From Neoalteromonas flava (GTDB taxonomy: Bacteria > Pseudomonadota > Gammaproteobacteria > Enterobacterales > Alteromonadaceae), in NCBI RefSeq assembly GCF_002807685.1, contig NZ_PEAX01000008.1, forward strand, positions 62,001 to 126,000: a stretch of DNA of 64,000 bases, written 5' to 3'. Shown piece by piece: positions 54,525-64,000 of the stretch. The notes beneath the pieces are model-generated. The model was not told the origin of the DNA. It did no database searches and was given only the letters and a program-made list of their open reading frames with translations. The stretch's first letter is position 1; the number at the start of each line of letters is the position of its first letter. A program made the position numbers and the translations under genes.

Positions 54525-55672
54525 AGCAGCGTGCCATGTGTTTGGTGAGTTTCGATTACCCGCCATTAGAGGGTGGAATTTCGCGATTGTGCGCGGCTAT
54601 CGTTGATAATTGGGTCGAGCAAGGTAAAAAAGTCAGCGTGATCAGCCGTGAGGTATCATCTCAACCACCGGCATTTGCTGCGCCCAAAACCGCCGAATAT
54701 CGCGTTCCTGCAAAACGCGGCCGAGCGGAATGGCAACTGTTTAAACGCCTCAGACGTTATCATCGAGAGGATATTGTGGTCACCGGTGTTTGGTATCCTG
54801 AGGCCTTAATCGCGCGTCTTGCAGGGTGTAAACATATTGTGGTTTTAGCGCATGGTAATGAGGTGATGCTAGGACGACCAACGCTGAAAAATCGATTATT
54901 GAGCTTGGCGCGGCGTTGGCTGCTCAAGCGCGCGCAATTGGTGATCGCCAACAGTCATTACACTGGCGATTTAGTGGCGCAGCAAACCAAGACTACCGTC
55001 AAAGTTGCGACCTTAGGTGTTGATGAAGAACGCTTTCAACCATTGCCGATGGAGCAACGATTGGCAGCTCGCCGGGCGTTTAGTATTCCCACTGAGAAGT
55101 TCGTACTTCTTACCACCTCACGAGTACAAGCCTATAAAGGCCATGATGTGGTTTTACGTGCTCTCGCGAGACTTAATGATGAAGTCCGCGAAAAAGTTCA
55201 TTATGCAATTGCTGGGCGCGGTGAACACCTAGCGGCATTGCAACAGTTGGTGCTCGAACTTGATCTTGCTAACTGTGTGCAGTTCTTAGGGTTCGTGGAT
55301 GATGACAAATTACCCGCGCTTTACGCTTCTGTCGATGTCTTCACCATGTGTACCCGAGAAGAAAAAGCCGCTAAACAGGTCGAGGGCTTTGGCCTAGTTT
55401 TTCTGGAAGCACAAGCCTGTGGTACACCGGCGATTGGGGTAAGGCAAGGTGGCATTGTCGATGCAATTGAGGAAAACCGCGGCGGTTTTTTGTTGGCGCG
55501 TGATGACAGTCAAGCACTGGCAGAACTTATTGAACGATTGCTCGCACAACCTGATTTATTAATGCAACAACGCCAACTAGCGCGCCAGCGGGTCGAAAAC
55601 AGCACAACTTGGACGCATTATGGGCAGCGCGTCAGTGAAATTTTACAGCCCTTGGAGATAACCAATGACTGA
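54521..55672 (+). CDS. Glycosyltransferase family 4
   Basis: 383 residues from GTG 54521, overlapping the preceding stop by four bases. N-terminal CLVSFDYPPLEGGISRLCAA, donor-site TTSRVQAYKGHDVVLRAL, and EGFGLVFLEAQACGTPAIG with the E-x7-E residues. Retaining GT-B transferase of the repeat unit. Confidence 0.92.
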   Translation: MKQRAMCLVSFDYPPLEGGISRLCAAIVDNWVEQGKKVSVISREVSSQPPAFAAPKTAEYRVPAKRGRAEWQLFKRLRRYHREDIVVTGVWYPEALIARLAGCKHIVVLAHGNEVMLGRPTLKNRLLSLARRWLLKRAQLVIANSHYTGDLVAQQTKTTVKVATLGVDEERFQPLPMEQRLAARRAFSIPTEKFVLLTTSRVQAYKGHDVVLRALARLNDEVREKVHYAIAGRGEHLAALQQLVLELDLANCVQFLGFVDDDKLPALYASVDVFTMCTREEKAAKQVEGFGLVFLEAQACGTPAIGVRQGGIVDAIEENRGGFLLARDDSQALAELIERLLAQPDLLMQQRQLARQRVENSTTWTHYGQRVSEILQPLEITND

Positions 55673-56564
55673 GTGCAAGGTCAGCGTCATTATTCCTACG
55701 CTTAACCGTGATAAGTACCTATTGTTATCGGTACAAGATATGTTGGCGCAAGACTACTCTAATTTTGACATCATTGTCGTTGATCAGTCACCCGCGCCCA
55801 CGGCAGAAATGCAACAGTTGATTAGCCAAAACCCAGCGCGTTTAAAGTACTTCAATGTTGACTTTAAGGGACTGCCGCAAGCTCGTAATTATGGCTGGCA
55901 GCATAGCGATGCAGAAATCGTCATCTATATTGATGATGATATTCGCAGTGATGAGTATTTAATACGTGAGCACGTTGCGTGTTATCAAGATCCAAGTATT
56001 GGAATGGTCGCAGGCGGTATTGATGAAGCTCATAGACCGCTAGACGCAGGCCCGCCAGTCGGACGATTCTCTCGTTGGAGCTGTACACCATACCGAGGGT
56101 TTGCCAGCCATCAGGACCAATGGGTGGAACATGTCCCAGGGGGTAATTTTAGTGCACGCCGTGAATTATTAGAGCGCGCAGGTGGCGTGGATGAACACCT
56201 TACACTTGGCGCAGCTTTGTATGAGGAAAGTGAGCTTTCATTGCGGGTTAAGCGTGTCAGTGGCAAGCGCTTTTGGTTCAAGGCTAACGCACGCTTATTG
56301 CATTTGGCCGCCGATGATGGCGGTTGTCGCGTAGTTAACGATGTTCCGAAGTACATTTGGGGGTTATCTCACAACCGAGCAATAGTGATGCGCCGCTATC
56401 TCAATCCGCTACAACGGATGGTCGCTTTACTTTTTTTGTTTAAGTTGGTCGCCGCTTATGCTTGGGCAAACCGTTCATTGCGAGTATTCGCTGCTTTTTG
56501 GCGTGGTTATCGCTTGGGTCGAGCAAACGCCAAGCTACCACCTAAGTGTACCGATATGCGGTAA
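55665..56564 (+). CDS. Glycosyltransferase family 2
   Basis: 299-residue GT-A enzyme. VSVIIPTLNRDKYLLLSVQD at the N-terminus, IVVDQSP and the metal-binding YIDDDIRSDEYL. EESELSLRVKR is the likely catalytic-base region. The start overlaps the preceding gene by eight bases, with GGAG just ahead. Two hydrophobic segments near 245-275 may attach it to the membrane. Confidence 0.9.
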   Translation: MTECKVSVIIPTLNRDKYLLLSVQDMLAQDYSNFDIIVVDQSPAPTAEMQQLISQNPARLKYFNVDFKGLPQARNYGWQHSDAEIVIYIDDDIRSDEYLIREHVACYQDPSIGMVAGGIDEAHRPLDAGPPVGRFSRWSCTPYRGFASHQDQWVEHVPGGNFSARRELLERAGGVDEHLTLGAALYEESELSLRVKRVSGKRFWFKANARLLHLAADDGGCRVVNDVPKYIWGLSHNRAIVMRRYLNPLQRMVALLFLFKLVAAYAWANRSLRVFAAFWRGYRLGRANAKLPPKCTDMR

Positions 56565-56573
56565 CCTACCAAC

Positions 56574-57668
56574 ATGCTGTTTCATTTGGGCTATCTAACC
56601 TTTTGTACGATCGTGGCTGCTACCTTCTTTGATGAGCAGGTCACATCACGTGCCCAACAACGTCGCTTCTTTCAGATCTTATTATTTTGCTGTGTCATTC
56701 AAGTAGCCTTGATGTATATCCTGCGTGATATACACGGCGATACGTTTCGTTACTTGCGCAGTTACGATCGCATGGTCGGCCAAGACTTTGCGGTAGCTTT
56801 GATTGAAAGTGGCAAAGAAGTGGGTTTTACCGTTTTATCCTGGTTCAGTGCCAACGCGGGTGTGAGTCATCGATGGTATTTGGCGTCTATCTTTGTGATC
56901 GGGATCCTGCCGTTTATCGCGGGTTTAAAACGATTGTACGGCGACGGTTGGGGCTACATGTTTATCGTGTATGTATCCTATCCATTCTTTTTGAGTTATT
57001 TCGCCAGCGGCATGCGTCAGGCGGTGGCCATGAGTATCGCGTTCTTAGCGATTGTTAATTATGCCCATCATTTTAAACTCATTCGAACGTTAATCATCAT
57101 CGGCATAGCAAGTTTGTTTCATATGTCGGTGTTAGTGTTATTACCAGCCTTATTTGCTTTGCACTTTGCCGAACGTTTTCTGACCTTGCCGAAAATACTG
57201 TTTGTCTGGGTAGTCGTGGTTTTTATCAGCGCCGCGGGGATCAATGAAAGTGCGCTGGGCTTTTTATCGAGCTTCTTCGACGACAGTTCACGCTATCAGT
57301 ATTACCTGGACAGTGACAAAGTTGCTGAAGTCCGCGATTTGATGGGCTATCAAACAGGGTTTCGACTAGACTTTACTTTGTTTTCTATAGTGCCTGTGCT
57401 GTTTGTGCTGTATTTTGAACGGCGTCAGGGTATTGATCTTTGGTTAGTGAAGTTTTATCTGATTGTAAATTGTGCCTTCCAGTTACTCAGTTTTACCGCC
57501 TCAAACGACCGTTTCGCTGCGCTGTCATGGTTTTATATTCCAGCTATTTTGGTGCACTCACAGTTTTTTAAGACACCGATGCGAAGCAGCAAATTAGGGT
57601 ATTATTTGTTAGCATTTTCAGGTCTTGCCTTGCTCGCGTTATTCAATAAAAGGTACTTTACGTTTTAA
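56574..57668 (+). CDS. EpsG-family membrane protein, probable repeat-unit polymerase (Wzy-like)
   Basis: 364 residues with about ten membrane helices. EpsG-type marks are RDIHGDTFRYLRSYDRM, FLSYFASGMRQAVAMSIAFL and SLFHMSVLVLLPAL. Proteins of this type polymerise lipid-linked repeat units in the periplasm in Wzx/Wzy pathways. It is the only polymerase candidate in the cluster, which supports the call. Follows the GT2 gene by nine bases. Confidence 0.87.
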   Translation: MLFHLGYLTFCTIVAATFFDEQVTSRAQQRRFFQILLFCCVIQVALMYILRDIHGDTFRYLRSYDRMVGQDFAVALIESGKEVGFTVLSWFSANAGVSHRWYLASIFVIGILPFIAGLKRLYGDGWGYMFIVYVSYPFFLSYFASGMRQAVAMSIAFLAIVNYAHHFKLIRTLIIIGIASLFHMSVLVLLPALFALHFAERFLTLPKILFVWVVVVFISAAGINESALGFLSSFFDDSSRYQYYLDSDKVAEVRDLMGYQTGFRLDFTLFSIVPVLFVLYFERRQGIDLWLVKFYLIVNCAFQLLSFTASNDRFAALSWFYIPAILVHSQFFKTPMRSSKLGYYLLAFSGLALLALFNKRYFTF

Positions 57669-57669
57669 T

Positions 57670-58512
57670 ATGCAGTTATCAGCCCCAACTATTTTGATCA
57701 GTATCGTTATCCCGTTTTATAACGCGAAAGACTGCATTGAGCGTTTATTTGTTTCATTGGCGGATTATGCTCAGCGCGATGATGTGGAAATACTTATCGT
57801 CGATGATTGTTCGGCAACGGAACATACTGATGCGCTGAAGCAACATGTTAGCCAACTACAGTGGTCACACCTTCGCCTCATCCTGTGTGATAAAAATGGT
57901 GGCGCTGCCATGGCCAGAAAACGAGGGATTGAACATGCGTGCGGTGAGTTTATTGCCTTTCTCGACAGTGATGACGCTTGGGCGCGCAACAAACTAGACG
58001 CTCAGGTCGACGCCATGCGCGCGCACAATGCAGCCATCAGCGGTTGTGCATGTGAGCAAATCAGCACTGCTGAGTTGACTGAGGTACGTACCGATGCCGT
58101 TGCAACATACGGGGTTTCACAACCGGCTAGATGGCAAGCATTATTCAATAACCCCTATAGCACTCCTACGGTAATGATGACCCGTGCCGCAGCACTAGCG
58201 CAGCCATTTTCTGATACGTTGCGTTATTCAGAAGATGTGGACTGCTGGCGCAGGGTATTATTAACCCAGAATGGTATTGTGTTACAGGGGCCAAACGCCT
58301 ATATGTTCAAACATGCCTTTTTAAGCGACTCTGGGTCGCTCAGCAGCTTTACCTTGAAAATGAGTCTCGGCCAGCTGCAATCGTTAGGTAAGCTGTTGTT
58401 TAACTCATCTATAAATTGGCGCTATCGCTTACTCGTACCTATCGCGCTAGTTTGGGCCGGAGTAAAAGCATTACGCAGAGAACTACTAGTAATAAGGGCA
58501 AGACAACGATGA
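57670..58512 (+). CDS. Glycosyltransferase family 2
   Basis: 280 residues from ATG 57670 (MQLSAPTILISIVIPFYNAK), one base after the polymerase stop; a longer frame from 57625 lies within that gene. ILIVDDCSATEHTDAL and FLDSDDAWARNKLDAQ give the nucleotide- and metal-binding sites, and RYSEDVDCWRRVL the ED base region. The stop overlaps the next ATG. Confidence 0.9.
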   Translation: MQLSAPTILISIVIPFYNAKDCIERLFVSLADYAQRDDVEILIVDDCSATEHTDALKQHVSQLQWSHLRLILCDKNGGAAMARKRGIEHACGEFIAFLDSDDAWARNKLDAQVDAMRAHNAAISGCACEQISTAELTEVRTDAVATYGVSQPARWQALFNNPYSTPTVMMTRAAALAQPFSDTLRYSEDVDCWRRVLLTQNGIVLQGPNAYMFKHAFLSDSGSLSSFTLKMSLGQLQSLGKLLFNSSINWRYRLLVPIALVWAGVKALRRELLVIRARQR

Positions 58513-59642
58513 GCACTGAAACAGCGAAAACGCTGCTGATGGTGTCGAGTTTTTCAGAGTCACTGATCAATTTCCGTTTAGCCTTGATGCAGGATGCCAG
58601 CAAAGCTGGATTTGTGGTGCATGCGTGTGCACCTGACTTTACCCCTGACATCAAACATACCTTGCATCACGCAGGTATTCAGACCCACGATATTCGACTA
58701 TCGCGCAATGGCCTAAATCCTCTGGGCGACCTTGCTACACTCACAGACCTAATCGCTTTAATGCGCCAAATACAGCCAACTCATGTGCTGGGATATACCA
58801 TTAAGCCTGTGATCTATGGTTGTTTGGCTGCTCGCTATTGCGGTATTTCACGAATTGGGGCGCTAATCACCGGCTTAGGCTACGCCTTCATGCAATCCAA
58901 TACACTGCGCCAAAGGCTCGTTGGTTTGGTAGCGCGTACACTGTATAAATTCGCGCTGTCAGGCGCTACTCGTGTGTTTTTTCAAAATCCAGATGATCGC
59001 GCGTTGTTTATCAATAATCGCCTGGTCGATGCAAACAAAACGCAAATCGTTAATGGATCAGGAATCGATATCGCGGCTTTTGCACGGCAGCCTTTGCCAG
59101 CATTCCCGAACATTCGGTTTTTAATGATTGGGCGCTTACTAACCGACAAAGGGGTGCGTGAGTATGCCGCTGCCGCAAAACAGGTGTTGCAACGTTTTCC
59201 AAACGCTGAATTTCACCTTGTGGGATGGATTGACAGCAACCCATCGGCGATTAGCCAGCGTAGTCTTGACCGTTGGATCAAAGAAAAACGGATCATCTTT
59301 CATGGTAAGTTGGCAGATGTTAGGCCGGTAATCCAGGACTGCCACGTTTATGTGTTACCTTCTTATCGCGAGGGGACACCCCGCACCGTATTGGAAGCCA
59401 TGGCAATTGGGCGCGCAATTATCACCACAGATGCCCCCGGTTGTCGCGAAACGATTATTGCTGGTGAAAGTGGCCAGCTGGTCAAGGTGGCCGATGTGGA
59501 TGATCTGGTTGATGCAATGCAAAACTACTTGCAACAGCCTGCATTGATCGAGCAACATGCAGATGCTGCAAGACAACGTGCCGAGACCGTTTATGATGTG
59601 CACAAAGTGAATCAAAGTATGCTGTTAGGATTACAAAATTAG
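58509..59642 (+). CDS. Glycosyltransferase family 4 (PglA-like)
   Basis: 377 residues from ATG 58509, overlapping the previous stop by four bases. N-terminal TLLMVSSFSESLINFRLALM, then HVLGYTIKPVIYGCLAARYC, RIGALITGLGYAF and SYREGTPRTVLEAMAIGRAI with E-x7-E. This group includes enzymes that add GalNAc or a similar sugar to undecaprenyl-diphospho-bacillosamine. Its place next to the initiating transferase suggests it adds the second sugar. Confidence 0.9.
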   Translation: MSTETAKTLLMVSSFSESLINFRLALMQDASKAGFVVHACAPDFTPDIKHTLHHAGIQTHDIRLSRNGLNPLGDLATLTDLIALMRQIQPTHVLGYTIKPVIYGCLAARYCGISRIGALITGLGYAFMQSNTLRQRLVGLVARTLYKFALSGATRVFFQNPDDRALFINNRLVDANKTQIVNGSGIDIAAFARQPLPAFPNIRFLMIGRLLTDKGVREYAAAAKQVLQRFPNAEFHLVGWIDSNPSAISQRSLDRWIKEKRIIFHGKLADVRPVIQDCHVYVLPSYREGTPRTVLEAMAIGRAIITTDAPGCRETIIAGESGQLVKVADVDDLVDAMQNYLQQPALIEQHADAARQRAETVYDVHKVNQSMLLGLQN

Positions 59643-60233
59643 ATGAAGAGACTATTCGATTTCTGTGTTGCGCTGTGCGTACTGTTGGTCCTTTGGCCAT
59701 TGATCCTGATAGTCGCTGTATTGGTGGCCTTCAAACTAGGTCGGCCAGTCTTATTCAGTCAGGCACGTCCCGGTTTGCACGGGCAGGTGTTTAAAATGTA
59801 CAAATTTAGAAGTATGACTGATGCACGTGACGAGACCGGCACGTTATTACCAGATGCTGAACGTTTGACCGCGTTTGGACGTTTATTGCGCTCAACCAGT
59901 TTAGACGAGCTGCCCGGCCTGTGGAACGTGTTAAAGGGTGATATGAGTTTGGTTGGTCCACGGCCATTACTGGTTGAGTATTTACCTTTGTATAATCCTG
60001 AACAAGCCCGCCGTCATGATGTAAGGCCTGGTATTACGGGCTGGGCACAAGTGAACGGCAGGAATGCAATTTCGTGGCAGCAAAAATTCCAACTCGACGT
60101 TTGGTATGTGGATAATCAGTCGTTCTGGTTGGACGTTAAAATACTTTTTTTGACTTTGAAAAAGGTGGTTGCACGCGCAGATATCAATCAAGATAACCAA
60201 GCAACCATGGAGAAGTTTGATGGCAACAACTAA
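59643..60233 (+). CDS. Initiating sugar-1-phosphate transferase (PglC-like)
   Basis: 196-residue monotopic membrane enzyme that moves a sugar phosphate from its UDP form to undecaprenyl phosphate. A re-entrant helix (about 7-29, [20 protein letters not shown]) precedes the catalytic part with [48 protein letters not shown] and [14 protein letters not shown]. The short single-helix form matches PglC rather than full-length WbaP/WcaJ. It starts directly after the previous stop. The substrate is probably UDP-diacetylbacillosamine, given the neighbours. Confidence 0.93.
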   Translation: MKRLFDFCVALCVLLVLWPLILIVAVLVAFKLGRPVLFSQARPGLHGQVFKMYKFRSMTDARDETGTLLPDAERLTAFGRLLRSTSLDELPGLWNVLKGDMSLVGPRPLLVEYLPLYNPEQARRHDVRPGITGWAQVNGRNAISWQQKFQLDVWYVDNQSFWLDVKILFLTLKKVVARADINQDNQATMEKFDGNN

Positions 60234-60855
60234 GCCAGCATTATTCATTATTGGTGCGGGGGGCCACGCCAAGGTGGTGGCGGATTGTGCCGAATTGCTG
60301 GGTTATGAATCCATAGCCATGGTAGATGATAATTTTCCTGCGGTTACACAATGTGGGCGTTGGCCCGTGATTGGCCAGCTTGATCATTTACAAAAGTTAG
60401 ATCCGAGCACGGCAGAGTGTTTTGTTGCGATTGGCAATAATGCGGTGAGAGCTCGCTTGTGCGCACAATTACTGACCCAAGGTTGGACCTTGAGCACCCT
60501 TATCCATCCTACTGCCGTGATCGCGCGCGACAGTCAAATTGGCGCGGGAACACTGATATTAGCAAATGTAGTACTTAATGCTTTTAGTTCCATAGGAAAA
60601 GGATGTATTCTGAATACCGCGTGTTCAGTTGATCATGATTGTGACATCGGCGATTGTGTGCATATTGCACCGGGCGCCCGTTTGGCCGGCTCTGTGCGAG
60701 TAGGCAAAGAAACTTTTATCGGCATCGGGAGTGCCGTGATCCAGCAAATAACTATCGGTGAAAGAGTCACTATTGGGGCTGGGTCTACTGTATTGAAAAA
60801 TATTGCCAATGATCAGCTGGCAGTGGGTAGCCCAGCGCAAATAAAACAAAAATAA
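60220..60855 (+). CDS. NeuD/PglD-family sugar N- or O-acetyltransferase
   Basis: 211 residues from ATG 60220 ([18 protein letters not shown]), overlapping the preceding gene by 14 bases, with GGAGAAG ahead. N-terminal UDP-sugar-binding fold and a left-handed beta-helix of hexapeptide repeats ([51 protein letters not shown]). The motif VDHDCDIGD holds the catalytic His. Likely acetylates the 4-amino group of UDP-4-amino-sugar. Confidence 0.92.
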   Translation: MATTKPALFIIGAGGHAKVVADCAELLGYESIAMVDDNFPAVTQCGRWPVIGQLDHLQKLDPSTAECFVAIGNNAVRARLCAQLLTQGWTLSTLIHPTAVIARDSQIGAGTLILANVVLNAFSSIGKGCILNTACSVDHDCDIGDCVHIAPGARLAGSVRVGKETFIGIGSAVIQQITIGERVTIGAGSTVLKNIANDQLAVGSPAQIKQK

Positions 60856-60893
60856 TAAGCGTAAAACAGTGCTAGACAATTGAGGTAGTAAAC

Positions 60894-62066
60894 ATGTTAG
60901 GCGGTCCATTTTCTCCTTGGCCAAGCGTCAGTGATGATGAAAAATCTGCAGTCATGGCGGTGTTAGATAGTAACCGGGTTAATTATTGGACCGGTCAAGA
61001 GGGGCGCGAATTTGAACGAGAGTTTGCGCACCTGCAGGGGGTATCACATGCGATTGCTGTTACGAATGGTACGGTCGCATTGGATCTTGCTTGGGTTGCT
61101 CTAGATTTGCCAAAAGGCAGCGAAGTTATTGTTACTTCACGAACCTTTCTCGCATCGGTTTCTTCCATTGTCTTGGCCGGATTAGTACCTGTATTTGCCG
61201 ACGTTGATCGAGACTCGCAGAATATCTCTGCGGCTACCATTGCGGAAAAAATTACGCCTAAAACCGGCGCAATTTTGTGTGTACATTTGGCCGGTTGGCC
61301 CTGCGATATGGACAGCATCAACGCGCTAGCCAAAGCTCATGATTTGTACGTTGTCGAAGATTGTGCTCAAGCGCATGGCGCGATGTATAAAGGCAAGCCG
61401 GTTGGCGGTTTGGGCGATATTGCCGCCTGGTCGTTTTGTCAGGATAAGATCATGACAACCGGCGGCGAAGGGGGCATGGTAACAACCAATTCTGAATCCT
61501 TCTGGAATACTATGTGGTCGTTTAAGGACCACGGCAAATCTTGGCAAGCCGTCTACGAACGCGAACATCCGCCAGGATTCCGCTGGTTGCATGAGTCCTT
61601 TGGCACCAACTGGCGAATGGGAGAAATGCAAGCAGCCATTGGTCGCTGCCAAGTTAAAAAAATGCCTGAGTGGACCAAATTACGCAATCAATATGCAGAG
61701 CAGATACTTGCAACAGCGCGTGCGCTGCCTGGCTTGCGTGTGCCGCAAGTCCCTGATGATATTGTGCATGCTTATTACAAATGCTACGTGTTTGCTGAGC
61801 CAAGCCAACTAAAGGCTGGGTGGGACCGTGATCGCATTATGCAAACCTTGGTTGACCGTGGCGTGCCCTGCTTCTCTGGCAGTTGCTCAGAAGTGTATTT
61901 AGAAAAAGCCTTTGATAACACCGGTTTTCGTCCGTCAGCACCCTTAGTTAATGCGCAAGAGTTGGGGGAGACATCATTGATGTTTTTAGTACACCCAACG
62001 TTGACCGAGGCGGAAATTATGCTGACTTGTGATGCGTTAAAAGATGTAATGGCAGAGGCGGTATAG
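60894..62066 (+). CDS. DegT/DnrJ/EryC1-family aminotransferase (PglE-like)
   Basis: 390-residue PLP enzyme that converts a UDP-4-keto-6-deoxy sugar to its 4-amino form. VTNGTVALDLAWVAL, VVEDCAQAHGAMYKGKPVG and SFCQDKIMTTGGEGGM, with the PLP-binding Lys, define the family. N-terminal GGPFSPWPSVSDDEKSAVM and YWTGQEGREFEREFA are typical of the sugar-nucleotide branch. Separated from its neighbours by 38 and 6 bases. Confidence 0.92.
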   Translation: MLGGPFSPWPSVSDDEKSAVMAVLDSNRVNYWTGQEGREFEREFAHLQGVSHAIAVTNGTVALDLAWVALDLPKGSEVIVTSRTFLASVSSIVLAGLVPVFADVDRDSQNISAATIAEKITPKTGAILCVHLAGWPCDMDSINALAKAHDLYVVEDCAQAHGAMYKGKPVGGLGDIAAWSFCQDKIMTTGGEGGMVTTNSESFWNTMWSFKDHGKSWQAVYEREHPPGFRWLHESFGTNWRMGEMQAAIGRCQVKKMPEWTKLRNQYAEQILATARALPGLRVPQVPDDIVHAYYKCYVFAEPSQLKAGWDRDRIMQTLVDRGVPCFSGSCSEVYLEKAFDNTGFRPSAPLVNAQELGETSLMFLVHPTLTEAEIMLTCDALKDVMAEAV

Positions 62067-62072
62067 ATCTGC

Positions 62073-63983
62073 ATGGAAAAGTTCTCACTCAACCAGATTT
62101 TTCGCTTCCCACCGAAGGTTAAATTTGCCATCGAATGGTTATGGGACAGCTGTGCCATCCTGTTCGCTGTACTGGTTGCGTATTGGATGCGGATAGGGAT
62201 TGAATCTTGGTCATTTACCACCACCGAGTGGGGCGTAGTGATTGCGAATTTATTCTTTACCCAAGGAATATTACTGCTGCTCGGTCATTATCGTCAGATG
62301 ATCCGCTTTATTGAGATATCCGCGGTCTATCAAATTGCGGTTGCGGTATTATTGTCGTCATTGTATTTGCAGGCGGCGGAATATTTACTCGGTATTTTTT
62401 TGCCGGCCTCAGTGGTGGTTATGTATTTCTTTGGAGCTACCGTGGCGATAGCGTCTCCACGGCTACTGATCCAAGCCACGTCGCAAGCACAGAATCATAA
62501 GCTGCGCGAAAAATGTTTGATATTTGGCGCATCGGAATCAGGTCGGGCACTTGTGACTGCCTTGCGTGCTGGAAAGGACCTAATGCCGGTGGCTTTTGTG
62601 GATGACAAACGGATTTACTACGGCAAACAAATACTTGGCCTGCCGGTTATCTCGCGTGATGAGATTGAAGAATTCAAAACTCGTTTCGACATCAACAAAA
62701 TGCTTTTGGCGGTTAACAATACCTCTCGCAGCCGTCGTCAGGAGGTCATCCGCGAGCTAGAACCTTTCGCTCTAGAGCTTTTATCTGTACCGAATGTGCA
62801 GGATATTGCCAGCGGTAAGCAGCGCATTGATGAACTTAAAGAAGTAAATATCGAAGATTTGCTTGGGCGCGATCCTGTGCCCCCAGTTGAGCACTTATTG
62901 AACGCAAATGTGCGGGACAAAATTGTCATGGTCACCGGCGCAGGTGGCTCCATTGGCAGTGAGCTGTGTCGCCAAATCGTAAAAGGCCAGCCACGCAAAT
63001 TAATCTTGTTTGAGTTAGCAGAATACAATTTGTATCAAATTGAGAATGAATTAAGTCGCTCATACCCAGAGCTCGAATTGGTGTCAGTGCTAGCTACAAT
63101 TCAAGACACTGAGTCGCTGCGCAACACTATCGAGCAGCATAAAATTCAAACCATATATCATGCCGCTGCCTATAAGCATGTGCCCATGGTTGAGGCAAAT
63201 ATCACGGCAGGGATCCGGAATAATATCTTTGGCACGGCCAATGTTGCGTTGATTGCCGCAGAGTATGAGGTCGAAAAGTTTGTTTTGGTTTCTACCGATA
63301 AAGCGGTACGGCCGACCAATATTATGGGAGCTACCAAGCGCTTTGCCGAGCTCTTTGTGCAGGGGATTTCGGCGCTGCACAGCGAAACAGAATTTGCCAT
63401 TGTGCGTTTTGGTAACGTACTTGGGAGTTCAGGCTCGGTGGTCCCGCTATTTACTGCACAAATTAAAAAAGGCGGGCCAATAACGGTAACCCATCCTGAT
63501 ATTATTCGCTACTTTATGACTATCCCCGAAGCCTCACAGCTCGTGATCCAAGCCGGCGCGATGGGAACAAATGGCGAAGTCTTTGTGCTGGATATGGGCG
63601 AGCCGGTTCGAATTGCCGATTTAGCGGTCAAAATGGCACACCTTATGGGATTGTCAATTACCGACAATCCCACCAATGAAGATGAAATCAGTATTAAATA
63701 TACCGGCTTGCGGCCAGGAGAGAAGCTCTATGAAGAGCTGTTGATTGGTGATAATGAGACCGCTACAGAGCATCCACGGATCATGGCGGCGAATGAAATC
63801 AGTATGGATTTTGCTGAAGTGGTGATGTTACTTGATCAGTTAAATTTTGCTTTAGTGAATCGCAATGAAAATGAGGCCATTGCGATTTTAGCCTCAGCGC
63901 CATTGGCATACTCACCAGATGCATCTATTCAAAAACGCATCAACGCTGCTAAGTCAGCGGCTCAAGGAGTGGCTGCAAATTAG
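62073..63983 (+). CDS. UDP-sugar 4,6-dehydratase, membrane-bound (PglF/WbpM/CapD family)
   Basis: 636-residue inner-membrane enzyme, probably converting UDP-GlcNAc to the 4-keto-6-deoxy sugar. Four transmembrane helices (to about 135), a first Rossmann-like domain (CLIFGASESGRALVTALRAG near 150), and the catalytic SDR domain from about 285 (VMVTGAGGSIGSELCRQ). YHAAAYKHVPMVE and STDKAVRPTNIMGATKR follow, where the SDR Tyr is replaced by Met as in PglF/WbpM. Full length. Its product would feed the PglE-like and PglD-like enzymes upstream. Confidence 0.95.
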   Translation: MEKFSLNQIFRFPPKVKFAIEWLWDSCAILFAVLVAYWMRIGIESWSFTTTEWGVVIANLFFTQGILLLLGHYRQMIRFIEISAVYQIAVAVLLSSLYLQAAEYLLGIFLPASVVVMYFFGATVAIASPRLLIQATSQAQNHKLREKCLIFGASESGRALVTALRAGKDLMPVAFVDDKRIYYGKQILGLPVISRDEIEEFKTRFDINKMLLAVNNTSRSRRQEVIRELEPFALELLSVPNVQDIASGKQRIDELKEVNIEDLLGRDPVPPVEHLLNANVRDKIVMVTGAGGSIGSELCRQIVKGQPRKLILFELAEYNLYQIENELSRSYPELELVSVLATIQDTESLRNTIEQHKIQTIYHAAAYKHVPMVEANITAGIRNNIFGTANVALIAAEYEVEKFVLVSTDKAVRPTNIMGATKRFAELFVQGISALHSETEFAIVRFGNVLGSSGSVVPLFTAQIKKGGPITVTHPDIIRYFMTIPEASQLVIQAGAMGTNGEVFVLDMGEPVRIADLAVKMAHLMGLSITDNPTNEDEISIKYTGLRPGEKLYEELLIGDNETATEHPRIMAANEISMDFAEVVMLLDQLNFALVNRNENEAIAILASAPLAYSPDASIQKRINAAKSAAQGVAAN

Positions 63984-64000
63984 CCTAATCAATTGTAGAT

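Overview
The window looks like chromosomal DNA from a marine gammaproteobacterium, most likely of the Alteromonadales type. This is an inference. The basis is the E. coli-like spc-alpha ribosomal operon with its S4-regulated leader, the ubiE-ubiJ-ubiB and ubiD-fre pairs, a MotX-type protein of a sodium-driven polar flagellum, and many c-di-GMP and chemotaxis genes. No rRNA, tRNA, intact insertion sequence, prophage or CRISPR array was seen.

Layout. 1-2217 (minus): the exporter half of a microcin/bacteriocin system, a C39-peptidase ABC transporter (cut by the window edge) with its HlyD/CvaA-like partner. 2718-4262: a stand-alone class I HMG-CoA reductase with an extra N-terminal domain. 4443-12734 (minus): an exported beta-propeller/amidohydrolase fusion, a receiver-DUF3369-HD-GYP regulator, glutathione reductase and a degenerate receiver/HD-GYP protein. 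12931-18968 (plus): oligopeptidase A, a Tag-family glycosylase and ubiEJB. 19314-21063: a cold-shock protein, a hexanucleotide repeat and glutaryl-CoA dehydrogenase. 21086-26797 (minus): a solute-binding protein, a DUF2797 protein, an M28 peptidase, fre and ubiD. 26922-32250 (plus): a small exported protein, a TIGR02647-like protein, motX with a sigma-28-like promoter, rnr-rlmB and a Tat-type DUF1569 protein.

32247-37651 is an accessory island. It holds a pair of double-glycine-leader, glycine-rich peptides with a 54-residue membrane protein, a DUF4397 lipoprotein, a CHASE4-type diguanylate cyclase, a membrane-anchored unknown, and a third double-glycine peptide followed by a 69-residue membrane protein. 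38025-46528 is the spc-alpha operon (rplN to rplQ) with its own promoter. The S10 operon that normally precedes it is absent, and the island occupies that place. 46591-49324 (minus) holds a chemotaxis receptor and an exported helical-repeat protein. 49555-63983 is a tight 13-gene polysaccharide cluster: acyltransferase, flippase, six glycosyltransferases, an EpsG-type polymerase, and a PglC/D/E/F-like cassette pointing to a glycan begun with a bacillosamine-type sugar.

The most notable system is the proposed microcin system. Three small anionic precursor peptides and two immunity-like membrane proteins lie 30-37 kb from a matching leader-cleaving exporter, which is the only such exporter in the window. 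A consensus CpxR-type box and other repeats lie in the intergenic region shared by the peptide pair and the divergent lipoprotein.
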